DNA from: Bathymodiolus brooksi
Taxonomy: Eukaryota > Mollusca > Bivalvia > Mytilida > Modiolidae
DNA length: 64,000 nucleotides
Direction: 5' to 3'
Assembly: GCA_963680875.1 (NCBI GenBank)
Contig: OY804590.1
Coordinates: 18,226,886-18,290,885, forward strand
A program made the translations under genes and the position numbers. The notes beneath the pieces are model-generated. The model did no database searches and had not been told where the DNA came from. It saw only the letters and a list, made by a program, of their open reading frames with translations. Positions 42,259 through 52,652 of the stretch are shown here, piece after piece (positions within the stretch are counted from its first letter, which is position 1; the number at the start of each line of letters is the position of its first letter).

Positions 42259-43689
42259 ATGAGCAACAAAAGGAAAATACTGTCACTATTGGATTCATCC
42301 AAGCGTGTCCTTGTAATTGGAGATATTATTTTAGAAAAATACGTACATGGAACGTATAACAGAACATCACCTGAGAACAGCATGCCTGTCTTCCGAATAG
42401 AAAAAGAAGAGTACCGATTGGCTGGAACCGGAAATATAATAAGAAACCTACTCTTAATGAATTTGGCTGTCGATGTCGTATCAGTCATTGGAAATAATGA
42501 CAAGATAGTTCTAGATTTATTAAAAGACATGAAATTAGACATGTATGGAATCACACGATCTCAAAACTATTGCGTTAAAACAATAACACGCTACTTCTGC
42601 AATAAACGTCTATGTTTTCAAACTGATAATGAAGAAAATGGTGAGATCCCTGAAGAAATGAAAGATACTTTGTTACAAATTACACACATTCTTAATAGTA
42701 CAAACACTTACAATTGTATAGTTATAGCAAGCTGTGGACACAAACTAGTATCGACTACTATTGGACAATATATAATACAAGAAGCTAATCTTCGAAGGAT
42801 TCCAACGATCGTCGATACTAGTATTAAAAGCGACGATCACATATTTTATGGAGCTACTTTCCTTAAGCTGAACCATGAAGAAGCAAACGGTATTTGCCTG
42901 ACAGAAAACGAAGATCTTTCTATCAAGTGTAAAAATGTCTGCGAACAATTCAAGGCACAGGTTAGCATGATAATGATGCTCGAAAAGGGATTGGCGTTTT
43001 ATAAGCACAACGACGTCCCTCCATTTCAGGTCATACCGATGTTGGATGATGTAAAGATGACGGATAATTGTGGAGCAGGCGATGCCGCGTTAACAGCCTT
43101 TGTATTTGGAATAATTCATCAATGGACAATTACAGAATCTTGTCAGTTTGCCAATTCTTGTACAGCGGATGTCTTAGAAAGATTTGGTACAGCGTCAGTG
43201 TCAATGATAAACGTCATTTCACAGAGGGTACTAACCACCCAGAAGGAAGTTAAGAACTTAAAATGGCTGATACCGGAAGATGCAACGGTTGTACTTACCA
43301 CCGGATGTTTCGATATTATTCATGTTGGTCACGTGGACTCATTACGTCAAGCAAAAGATATGGGTGATATACTAATAGTAGCTCTGAACTCAGATGTGTC
43401 TGTTAAGAGTTACAAAGGTGACACAAGACCGATTATTCCAATTGAACAAAGATGTCGTATGTTACAGGATACAAAACATGTGGATTTCATAGTAATTTTT
43501 GACGAATCTGTACCTAGATGGATTGTTGATATACTTGACCCGGATATATTTGCCAAAGGTGACGAATACAACGAAGAACGTATTAGAAAAGATTTTCCAT
43601 CTCTTAGAAAAATATGTAATACTCATGATGCTCCAGAAGTCAGAGAATTATGCACAACTTATATTATAGACAAAATAAAGAAAATTTAA
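42259..43689 (+). CDS. hldE: HldE-like bifunctional heptose-7-phosphate kinase / heptose-1-phosphate adenylyltransferase, copy 2
   Basis: A second intact 476-residue frame with the same domains as copy 1: kinase with GAGD at 272-275 and nucleotidyltransferase with FDIIHVGH at 351-358. It differs from copy 1 at six residues: K149N, G180R, N188S, R191S, D387G, G463E. It keeps Gly387 in the KGDTRP motif, the usual state in bacterial HldE, so copy 2 looks like the better-preserved enzyme. No stop, frameshift or intron is present. It lies in a direct repeat of the 3.7-10.1 kb segment, next to a broken copy of the B-box gene. Expected activity is synthesis of a nucleotide-activated heptose; the heptose supply and the in vivo product are unknown. 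Confidence 0.9.
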   Translation: MSNKRKILSLLDSSKRVLVIGDIILEKYVHGTYNRTSPENSMPVFRIEKEEYRLAGTGNIIRNLLLMNLAVDVVSVIGNNDKIVLDLLKDMKLDMYGITRSQNYCVKTITRYFCNKRLCFQTDNEENGEIPEEMKDTLLQITHILNSTNTYNCIVIASCGHKLVSTTIGQYIIQEANLRRIPTIVDTSIKSDDHIFYGATFLKLNHEEANGICLTENEDLSIKCKNVCEQFKAQVSMIMMLEKGLAFYKHNDVPPFQVIPMLDDVKMTDNCGAGDAALTAFVFGIIHQWTITESCQFANSCTADVLERFGTASVSMINVISQRVLTTQKEVKNLKWLIPEDATVVLTTGCFDIIHVGHVDSLRQAKDMGDILIVALNSDVSVKSYKGDTRPIIPIEQRCRMLQDTKHVDFIVIFDESVPRWIVDILDPDIFAKGDEYNEERIRKDFPSLRKICNTHDAPEVRELCTTYIIDKIKKI

Positions 43690-43807
43690 ATTTTAAATTT
43701 GTGCTTTCTGTGAAAGACTGAAATTCACATTTCTGTATTTATATTGATAAAATTGATAATACTCAGCTTACAATTTCTATACATGTTTGTGTCTCACAGT
43801 GTCGCTC

Positions 43808-43813
43808 AATAAA
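43808..43813 (+). promoter_or_regulatory. Candidate polyadenylation signal AATAAA
   Basis: Same position relative to the stop codon as in copy 1, about 119 bases downstream. Confidence 0.5.
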
Positions 43814-43825
43814 ACTACATATTAA

Positions 43826-44572
43826 CTTCTCCATGAGAAAAGTTTAAAGATAACAAAGGGGTAATCAGAAACCTTAAACCGAATGACAGACAACACAATG
43901 GCTAAAGGGACAATGATATACAGATCATTAATAATTGAGCAACACGAACACCACTAAAAACCGTCATAAGACAGAAATTATACAGTATTTCATTATGGAT
44001 GATGTAAACATACGTTTTCATACCTATTTCAACAATATTTCTAGGTTGAATTCATCGCTGCAAAAATTTTACGGTCGTCATCATGAACTTGTTATGGAAT
44101 CGTTATGAAATATCCTTTTCTCAAATTGCAATGAATATTTTTATTTTATGTAGATATTTTCTTTGCTCTGGATAAGACTTTTAGCGAACTTGACTATATG
44201 ACTATCACGCAGGGTATCTTATAAGAAACAGGATCTGCTTACCATCCACAACCACATGGGTTCATCCCCGATATGTTGGTGTGATCCGAGTTGCTTATCT
44301 TTTAGTTTCCTATGTTGTTTTGTTTATCTTCGTTCTGTGTCTTGTGTCCAATGTTGCCAGTGTTTCTGGATTGTCCATTATTGATTGTCCCTTTGGTTAA
44401 CGTTTATTCAGTTTTGTTGGCAAAGAAAACCGACCTTCTGTAAGGGGCCCTTGACTGTAGAAGATGATATCGAGTACAACTCCCCGTGGGTGGGGTCATA
44501 CTTGTATGCGATAAGAAGCGATTGTAGACATGTAAATTCAACTACCATATGATAGCGACCACAAACTTTAAA
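43826..44572. repeat. Duplicated dispersed-repeat and SINE fragments
   Basis: Counterpart of 6,640-7,386 with few substitutions and a one-base deletion in an A run near 43,905. Confidence 0.75.
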
Positions 44573-44614
44573 TAATTGAAGCACACAACTAAATGAAAAA
44601 AAACATAACACACC

Positions 44615-45826
44615 GTCAGATTACAGAAATCTAATAAGAAAATTATAGAAACGGACACATTCGATAGCTTATCAACCTATATATTTATCTATATAGCGGA
44701 AGCTGGAATTAAACGTTTTGCAACTTTTCTATCTTTATTCTTGAGAAGCCCTTAAAGGAATTCTACCCAATAAGCATGTAGAAACAAATAAGCGAGTAGC
44801 GGAGCAAACACATTGGAACACCAATCCATCAAACTGAACAAACATTTTGTTGATTACAAAATCTACCATTTGAACGACCTCGTCCTGCTTCATTTATTAT
44901 TACCTTATGAGTGGCTTTTGAGGAAGTAAGACTTATCTCTTCCAATATGAAGATAGCATAATACGTTTGTCACCTTTTCTTTTGTGAGAAACAATACTGA
45001 ATCAATTCATTAAGTCTAGATATTTAGTTGAGCATGTGGATGTCCCAGGTATTAAAACCGACCCTCCGTAAGCCATTGACAAATGTTGTATTGAGTACTC
45101 TTCACCAGTAATGGGATTAGGGATTATGGGAGTTTTAAATCTTTTGCAATGATGTCGTGGTGGTAAGTTTTATTGGAGGAGGCAACCGGTGTACTAATAT
45201 CCGGGAGAACTGCCGACTGTCAGCGATTAAAATAATTCAGACATAAAGTACAAATAACACACCATTTTTTGAACCACTCATGTTTAAGGAAAAGGTCAGT
45301 TTCCCTTCCAATATCTTTGTTTTCTGAAGATTAAAAAACATTCAATGATGTAAATGTTTTACCTCAAAATGATCACATAGAAATGTTACCAAACAAATTC
45401 AGTCTTTAGCCATCTTTGTCAGCTAATAGTTACCATTCGCATCTTCCCTTCTTCACCTTTGTCAGTGTGAGCTGTAATTTCGTAATTACTGCACCCTGCC
45501 ATTTATTGGATTTTGTCGGATAAGTCCTTTATTATAATACCATTTTCAACCAATCGACACAGATAATTCATTTTGCTCATATCACATTATGTACACAGTT
45601 GACAGAAAACACTAAATGTGTCCCAAAAAATTATTCTGAATTCCCTCGTGGCAAAGCATACACGTGTACATTATGTTTACTTTCTACCTATAAAGCACAT
45701 GTTTTGTAACATGCATTTTGATTGGATTACAACTAAAGCTAGCTGAATCTAGTTAATCCCGTTTGACCACGAAAATCCGGATAACGCTTCCAATGGTGCA
45801 GAGGGGGAAAGGCGGATGTTTTAACA
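44615..45826. other. Duplicated intergenic stretch
   Basis: Counterpart of 7,430-8,640. No gene seen. Confidence 0.6.
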
Positions 45827-45828
45827 GG

Positions 45829-47326
45829 TTAATCGTATTTTACAAAATACATGACAGAATGGTCCTTATTTGCGTTGCACATAATCAGTGCTGATTCTAT
45901 TGTATCAAAGTACATACTGATTGGTCGTGGTTCCTGTCCGTAATGCAGATCATACTTCTTCAGCTCAAACTCTTTGCTGCATTGACCATCAACAGAAATG
46001 ACAACAATTTTATTCTCGTTTTCGTATAATGCAAAAACGTTGCCATAACTATCAACTGATAGACATTTTGGGCGATCCATACGATCATGCTTGAATACCC
46101 ACAATTCCTCCCCGGAAGTCGTACAACAACTAATACTGCTATATCCGGTGTAATAGATTCTGCCTTGCCACGTGTCTATTGAGTGGTGGATTGTTTGAAC
46201 TCTTGTAATTGGCAGACGATCTTCAACTCGACCATGCATGTCCATAACCTGAATGCCATGTCGAGACAATAAATAACCTTCGAAGATTCCGTATATATAG
46301 AATTTTCCATCCATAAAGGATATTCCGTTGCATTCGAAAAACTCCAGATGAATTCTTTTCTCATTCGACTTGTTACAATGTTTAAAATCTCAATATAAAT
46401 ACCAAATGTAACTGCCACTCGATCGCTATCGAGCACGGTGAAATCTCGCGGTGGATCGCTCACCCGGAGGTTCCGGTATACGTAAGTGTCCTTGTTATGT
46501 ATAACCAATCTCTTGTTTTCGGTGTCGATGAAGATCAGTCTTCCATTTGGAAGCATTTTACAGTTAGACACGTTTGATGTCCATTTATGTTCTATTTTTA
46601 CTTTTTTCTTTTGCATTATTCTGATACCAGATATTCCGGATCGACTAGTCATTACGATTTCCGGCAAAGGTTCGTCCATCATTCTAAGTGTTGTCCTAGT
46701 TCATTTTCTGGTAAGACCTGGACGTTTGATAATCTCTGCGTTGTTTCTATGATTTCTCTTTTCTGTGCCAGAGGACGCTTATGTTTGTTTGTTGTACCTC
46801 TCTTTGAATCGGACCTAACTACCCGCTTATTAGTAGGCGTGGTTTTCGTTCGGATTTCAGTTCGTGTCGTTTTCGGTTCCGTCTTCTCTGTTTCGTTTCG
46901 CCTGTTTTCTACCATTACTGGAAACTTCGGATTTAGACGCGTATTGACTGTCACTTCCCCAAATGTCCGAATTTCGTCGATGATGTTCAAATCTTGATTA
47001 ATTTTGACGTCCATGTCTATGGCATAGATATTTTCTGTCAAAGCATTAATTGATCGTTTCATTCGGCGTACCTGTTTATCACTTTCTCTTATGGCCAGTA
47101 TAGTGTTTGCCTGAAATGGTGAATTGTCATTCCTTGCAGTGCCAGTTTTCATATGATGAATTTCCGTCTTGCCTTTTTGTAACTTTTCAATTGTATTTGA
47201 AACGTTTTCCTCCACCTGTCGAAATTTTGATTCCAACGAGTTCAGCAGCATTCTTTCCATGTCATCAAGATGCTTGTTGAGTCTTGCCCGAATTTCTTTG
47301 ATTTGAAATTCAATTGATGACTTTTG
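45829..47326 (-). pseudogene. B-box/propeller gene, truncated and broken copy
   Basis: Homologous to 8,644-10,145 but decayed in three ways. The duplication ends at 47,326, inside the coiled coil, so the B-box, linker and start codon are absent. The splice-donor GGGTAAGT of copy 1 reads GGGGAAGT here (about 46,959), so the frame runs through the would-be intron and stops at 46,679. In the propeller, one T is lost near 46,362 (TTCTCATTCG for TTCTCTATTCG), shifting the frame; the remaining pieces are 46,682-46,363 and 46,314-45,829. A 3-base in-frame deletion lies near 46,983. Chimeric transcription from new upstream sequence is conceivable but nothing supports it. Confidence 0.88.
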
Positions 47327-47925
47327 TTCAGCCAATCAAAAAGCCCATTAGAACTCTCTCAATTTTCACGTCTATGGCGTTTGTCAAGGATGCAAATGGG
47401 ATTTCTTTCAAAAACAGACTTAAAGGACATATAAATTGGCGTAAGGTAAGAAATTTTATCATAATTTGAATGGATGAAAGTATTTAGCTAGTCAAAATGA
47501 CTCGTTTACGCATGGGAAAGTCTGTACACAGATGGGAAGTGGTCATCCCAGCGTTTGTACGACTTCGGATTTTCACGCCGTTTTGTTTTGGTTCGTGTAT
47601 GATACCTCAGCAGTTCGGAGGCCTACACTAACAATTGGGGTCTCTTTGGAAAGGAAAATTACTTGACTTTCGACTGGTGGAAACATTTTTTGAAAATATT
47701 AAGGCGTTCCGAAGTTACGATCAATTTAACACGACGACTTAAAAAAATGGAAGCAAGTGAGTTCGCCCCCTTGTAGTATTATATAGTAATTTTTTTTTTT
47801 TTTTTCGGATGCACCTAGCCCCTGTGTACCGAATATGGTCTCATGCAACTCCAAGTCCCGAACTGTCCAGTACCGAGTACCGAGATGTCCAAGTCAGTAC
47901 CGAAATGTCCAGGTACCGAGATGTC
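47327..47925. other. Unique sequence beyond the duplication breakpoint
   Basis: No homologue at the corresponding place in copy 1. A short plus-strand frame at 47,373 (MAFVKDANGISFKNRLKG) ends at a donor-like AAGGTAAGAAA, a weak exon candidate only. A T run lies at about 47,790-47,804. Confidence 0.4.
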
Positions 47926-49280
47926 TAGGATTCTTAAATACCAGGTGTTGCTGTCATCATCATTGAATACCAAAATAACCGATTTCTGCTCGTTGATTTG
48001 GTATCTTAATTTATTTGAATGATGTGATTGGATGTCAAGCATTGTTTGAAGCTCATGAGGATCATTTGAGATAAGGGTTACGTCATCAGCTACCGTTGGT
48101 ACGCCACAAAAAAATTGGAATTATATGCATCCCTATTTGATTCTCCTCAAAAATGTCCAGTAAAGAGTTAACATATAATTTAGATTTCCAGTCAAATCGG
48201 CCCCAATTCAAATCGGCCTCAAGTCAAATCGGCCTCAAAATGAAAGTCATATCGGCCCAAAAAAAATAAAAATAAAAAAAGAATAAATAAATAAAAATTA
48301 TATATTAATATAAATTAATATTTTTAGTTAAAAGATGTAAAATTTAAATCTTATTGGTGAGCGGATTCTTTTGTAAGGATCAAAGAAATTAATTAATGAT
48401 TAATTTATGGCATAATTAAGTGATTAGCAATTTACATAAAACGTGATTGGCGGCAATTATATAATGATCTTTATGTTGATTAGGAACATTCTTTGATGAT
48501 TTTTTCTATTGTCTATGGACAATGTACATGGAGGAAATGTGCATCATATATATGCAGACACTGAACTTTTATCGGCAAGATTATTGATTATTTTAAGCAT
48601 GGCTAGATATCACCAAATTTAGAATCAGCAACCATAAATTAAAGATTGAAACTGGCAGATATTCAAAACCTATAACACCTTTAGTTTATTTTCGTATCAA
48701 TGGTAAACATTTACTGGTACAAAACACAACTGTACTTACTAGACAGTTTTAATTCTTCAATAATTAAAACGTATTGGATATATTTAAATATTTTGCTGAA
48801 TAGTGTGTTCAAACTATTTAACTTTGCATGTTGACAATAGTAAGCAACAAAAATTGGGGCCGATTTGACCTGCTTCCATAATTTATAGGCGGAGGGTGAC
48901 CAAATTCCTCCTTGACGCACACCCTGTTTTTCTACAATTGTGTGTGATAGCAGCTAGCCCATTCCACTTTATTTTCGATGTTAAATCAGTGCACCAATTT
49001 AAAAAAAATCGCCAACTGTCTCTTTCAAATCCAGCTTTATTCATCTCCCTCAATAGGCCAAGGTGACATAGAACATCAAATGCTTTACGGGCATCCATAA
49101 GCCCTATATATAGACTTGATTTTCTTTTGATAGCTTCAATAATTAATTCCGTTAAGATAAGACCGACAATTGATGGTATTTTCCCCTTTGTGAAACCTTT
49201 CTGCAGCTTATTTTGGACTGATAATACTCGATTCTCATTTCTAGATAGATGAATCTTTTCGACAACTTATCCCACACAGC
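47926..49280 (-). pseudogene. LINE reverse-transcriptase remnant, interrupted
   Basis: Minus-strand frames read, in order, LQKGFTKGKIPSIVGLILTE, LYIGLMDARKAFDVLCHLGL, DLTSKIKWNG, MRQGGIWSPSAYKLWK; then after an inserted element (48,869-48,191) LYVNSLLDIFEENQIGMHI, CGVPTVADDVTLISNDPHEL with the catalytic ADD motif, and YQINEQKSVILVFNDDD. This is the fingers-palm region of a non-LTR reverse transcriptase. Frameshifts and stops occur near 48,920 and elsewhere. The downstream end carries the GGACATCTCGGTAC reiteration shared with the LINE piece at 24,050. Confidence 0.82.
48191..48869. mobile_element. 679-bp inverted-repeat element inserted in the LINE
   Basis: The ends GTCAAATCGGCCCCAATT form a perfect 18-bp inverted pair. 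The left end reiterates TCAAATCGGCC three or four times. The LINE reading continues on either side, so this is a later insertion. No obvious target duplication and no coding capacity. Confidence 0.7.
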
Positions 49281-49662
49281 TTGCTATGATAATGACAACT
49301 AATGTCAAGATTTATTTTGACAAGGATAATTCTTAATTTTTCTTTTTAAGAGATAAATTTTCGTGGGATATGCAGTGAATGTAATTGAATATGACAGAAA
49401 ATCCATGAGAAATTGAGATCTAAATCAATACTTAAGTAGCAGGGATAATGTCAGTACATGTACTCCGACACTCAATACTCCCGAGTCATTACTCCGACAA
49501 CCATAAGCTGAGGGTCAAGTTTAACATACTGTTAGGTTGTACTTCTGCAGGGGAAACCAAGGGACGATGCTTAAGGAAATGTAGCATTCTAAAGCCTACA
49601 CTTCTCCTCGTGTCCAATGCAGAAGAACAAGATGAAATAAAAATGTCAGAAAGAAAAAAAAA

Positions 49663-49960
49663 TCATCTACAATATTTACAGATAAAGTCATTTTCGCATG
49701 TCATTAACCACAAGAAAATCTCTTCTATACTTAAGTTTTGGAAGTTGATACATGTCATCCCAACTATACTAAAAAGGTCTTGCCTAGTTTTATTATATTT
49801 TGAACAAGACATTAAAAAATGCATTTCATCCTCAATTTCACCCGAGCTGCACTGCTGACATATCCTTGACTCTGGAGGTGTACCCATATATATCGACCTG
49901 ATTCAATATGGAGATGATGTGATGATATTCAAAACTTTGCTAGGTTTCTCCTGAACTCAT
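49663..49960 (-). pseudogene. LINE ORF2 C-terminal remnant
   Basis: The minus strand encodes ISSHHLHIESGRY, then after a frame change PPESRICQQCSSGEIEDEMH and FLMSCSKYNKTRQDLFSI, the zinc-knuckle-like C-terminal region of molluscan LINE ORF2 proteins. It lies 5' of the polymerase remnant at 47,926-49,280 on the same strand, so the two cannot be one collinear LINE copy. Confidence 0.72.
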
Positions 49961-50153
49961 AATTACTTAAATTACCCAAATAAAAAAGTTCTCATATTTC
50001 AGAGCAATATAGTAAAACATGTTAAATGGTATGGTCAAAAACATATGTCCTAAGCGACGTCGCTAAGTAAACATTGACGCGCAGGAACACTGAAAACATA
50101 GTTCATCTAAATTTCCGACTATATCTTTTATTTTCGTCAATGAAATAAATATA

Positions 50154-50313
50154 ATAATCAATTGCACGTCGTGAATATTGAATATATGATCACTCATGCC
50201 GAAACGCATTCAGATTAAACTCGTGCGCGTAGCAAGTTCCGCACACTCGTTTAATCTGATGCGTTTTGCGGCACTCGTGATCATATTTTCAATATCCACT
50301 CCGTGCAATTATC
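50154..50313. mobile_element. Foldback element of about 160 bp
   Basis: The two halves are inverted copies, for example ATTGCACGTCGTGAATATTG against AATATCCACTCCGTGCAAT and CGCATTCAGATTAAACTCG against CGTTTAATCTGATGCG. The whole stretch would fold into one hairpin. Confidence 0.75.
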
Positions 50314-50492
50314 CTATAGTTGTTTGGAATTGCGATTAGAGTATTAATGAGTGTCGGAGTAATGAGACGACCCCAAGTAGCAGGGGTTTAATTGTTGTTC
50401 TTCATCTTAGTCATAACAGGGTATTCAATGTTGTTTTACATCAAGAGGGCAGTATTTCAGCTATATTGGTGGTTGTGGTTTTTTATGGTTTA

Positions 50493-50642
50493 TGGTGTTT
50501 AACGCCACTTTCACCAATATTTTTCGTTATATCGTGACGGTCAGTTTTATTGGTGGAGGAAACCGGTGATAACCACCCACGTGTCGCAAGTCACTGACAA
50601 ACTTTATCACATAATGTTGGATCGCATGAGTGGGATTCAATT
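50493..50642 (-). mobile_element. SINE 3' part
   Basis: GGTGTTTAACGCCACTTTCA to CACATAATGTTGGATCGCA matches the 3' two-thirds of the SINE; the tRNA-like head is missing. Confidence 0.78.
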
Positions 50643-50877
50643 ATGTTGGAGAAGAGAACGAGTTTCAAAACAATAAATATTATAAGTATAAAGTGGCAAT
50701 AGGATCTACCTAGATTGCCACAGGAATGAGAGAATACATAATGAATAGGGTCATAATATTTTTCCGTGCCACAGACCACCAACAACTACTCAGCATAACT
50801 GTTGTTCATTTTGAGCTGATGTAAGTTGTCTTACATGCAAAGAGCATGGTATTCATACATGTGGCACTAAAATAGTT

Positions 50878-51060
50878 TGAAGATGCCAAAGAGGTAATCA
50901 GAATCCGTAAATCGAGGAAGTACAGAAAAACAATGGCCAAAAGAAAAAGGACAAACAACGATCTACAAAGCATTACACATAAAACTAAAGATCGAGTAAC
51001 ACGAACCTCACTAAAAACCAGTGGTGAACTCCGGTGATCCGGAAGGGTGAGCAGTTCCTA
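50878..51060 (+). repeat. Dispersed mussel-type repeat, most complete copy
   Basis: Runs GATGCCAAAGAGGTAATCAG, ACAATGGCCAAAAG, GGACAAACAACGATCTACAA, ACTAAAGATCGAGTAACACG and GGTGATCCGGAAGGGTGAGC. It serves as the reference from which the 27-bp and 72-bp satellite units can be derived. Confidence 0.75.
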
Positions 51061-51064
51061 ATAC

Positions 51065-51470
51065 TGTACATATAAACCTTTACTTTATTTATCTACTAGA
51101 TATATAAACTCTCCTGATAACCCACTTTTTATGTAAAGTGAAGTGCAATATACACTGGTCGAACACTGACACACCATGTAGAATTATTACAGGAAAATTT
51201 AACGATAATGTTTTTTATGCCATTTTATGTGCAAATTTAACATTTTTTCCCCCCGTATGACATTGCAGTATAAACACAATAGATGTACATTGTCTGGAAA
51301 TATGAAATATATTTGTACTCCCATCAAAACAGGAAAGAAAAATTCGCTAGAGGCAAGCTTTTCTTCCCGTTTCTAAATGTCGAACAAAAAATTATAGTTT
51401 TTTTTTTGACAATGTAGGAATATTGTCTATATATATGTATGTAAAGTCATCAGTATACTTAACATTCGTA
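51065..51470. other. Unassigned AT-rich stretch
   Basis: No gene or repeat that I can support. Confidence 0.45.
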
Positions 51471-51472
51471 AC

Positions 51473-51698
51473 GGGGCCGTCGTGGTCGTGATTTTAGGGT
51501 AGTTGGATATTACAACTACCTGTGCAATCAGTGCCTATCACCACTAAAGTTGTGAGTTTGAACCCTGTTCATGGCGAGGTGTACTCGATACAACCTTATG
51601 TGATAAAAATTGTCAGTGACTTGCGACAGATCGGTGGTTTTCTCCACCAATAAAACTGAGTGCCACAATATAACTGAAATATTGTTGAAAGTGGTGTT
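51473..51698 (+). mobile_element. SINE, near full length
   Basis: Head GGGGCCGTCGTGGTCGTG, tRNA-like region, B-box-like GAGTTTGAACCC, body GTGTACTCGATACAACC, tail GAAATATTGTTGAAAGTGG. Confidence 0.83.
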
Positions 51699-52318
51699 CA
51701 TAAACCCAAAGTCTAACATGCATAACAAAATAACAAATACAAATAAGAAACAAAGGCAGGTCTCTCGTCAAGATCTTTGTAAATTTAATTTGGCAATAAA
51801 CAATGTAAAAGTGACATTATATTTCTAATTCAACAGGAGATGATAGTGTATATCACAACCCCATTTAAAAATACACTGACATTTTCTGGTGCAAAATTAG
51901 GTATATACCTACATGTAATGTATTTTAGTATGTGTCAACAACACTCCCCCAGTTAATTTTTTGTTTTAGAAAAAGGGGGGGGGGGGAGAAGAATGATAGA
52001 AAGTGTAACCATCTTTTCTGAAAAGTGAAATCTTTGTAGAGGATCACATTGATGATAATAACTCATATGACTCAAAACAGAAGATCAGATAAAAATAAAT
52101 ACTGAGAAAAGCTGTCTAAACCGAATGCTGAATAAAACTGAATCCTTTATTAACTAACATTAAATAAATCCTTGCTAATTTAACATGGTCTATTCTGTAT
52201 TCAAAAGTTGGTCCCCAGGAGGTTCAGTTTAGACAGGTTTCAATATATTAATTAAATGATAGTGGATATATCATAGAAATGAAATGGCAAAATTTTGCAA
52301 TGTCAAACGGTCAGGGTT
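51699..52318. other. Unassigned stretch with a degenerate TA-type MITE
   Basis: 52,112-52,240 begins CTGTCTAAACCGAATGCTG and ends GGTTCAGTTTAGACAGG, a degenerate relative of the MITE at 56,138-56,313. A G run lies at 51,976-51,987. No gene. Confidence 0.5.
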
Positions 52319-52564
52319 ATAGTGTTTAACGCCACTTTCAACAATATTTCTGCTATATCGTCACGGTCAGTTTTATTGGTGCAGGAAACCAGAGTATTCG
52401 GAGAAAGACCTGCCGCAATTCACTGACAAACTTTATCACATAATGTTGTATCGAGTATACCTCACCTGAACGGGATTCGAACTCACAACTTTAGTGCTGA
52501 TAGGCACTGATTGCATTGGTAGTTGTAAATCCAACTACCATTATGATTGACCACGACGGCCCCC
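52319..52564 (-). mobile_element. SINE, near full length
   Basis: Plus-strand text runs from GTTTAACGCCACTTTCAAC to GACCACGACGGCCCC; B-box-like GAGTTCGAATCCC lies on the minus strand. Located just 3' of the NOP2 stop codon. Confidence 0.85.
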
Positions 52565-52652
52565 TCAAACGGTCATAAATTGAAGATATATCCAATAAAT
52601 ATTTGCACATAACGAACATTTTTTTTTATGTATTTGATGAAAAAGTCATTAA

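Larger units (their letters stand above)
49445..50374. mobile_element. Element with 12-bp TIRs flanked by 11-bp direct repeats
   Basis: AAGTAGCAGGG occurs at 49,434-49,444 and 50,375-50,385. Just inside, ACTCCGACACTC (49,462) faces its complement GAGTGTCGGAGT (50,349-50,360). It contains a LINE fragment and a foldback, so it is composite; the class is uncertain. Confidence 0.55.

Noticed and set aside
46679..47335. 218-residue coiled-coil frame as an independent gene
   Set aside because: It begins at a TTG in unrelated sequence beyond the duplication breakpoint and runs through a former intron because the donor is lost; best read as a pseudogene part.
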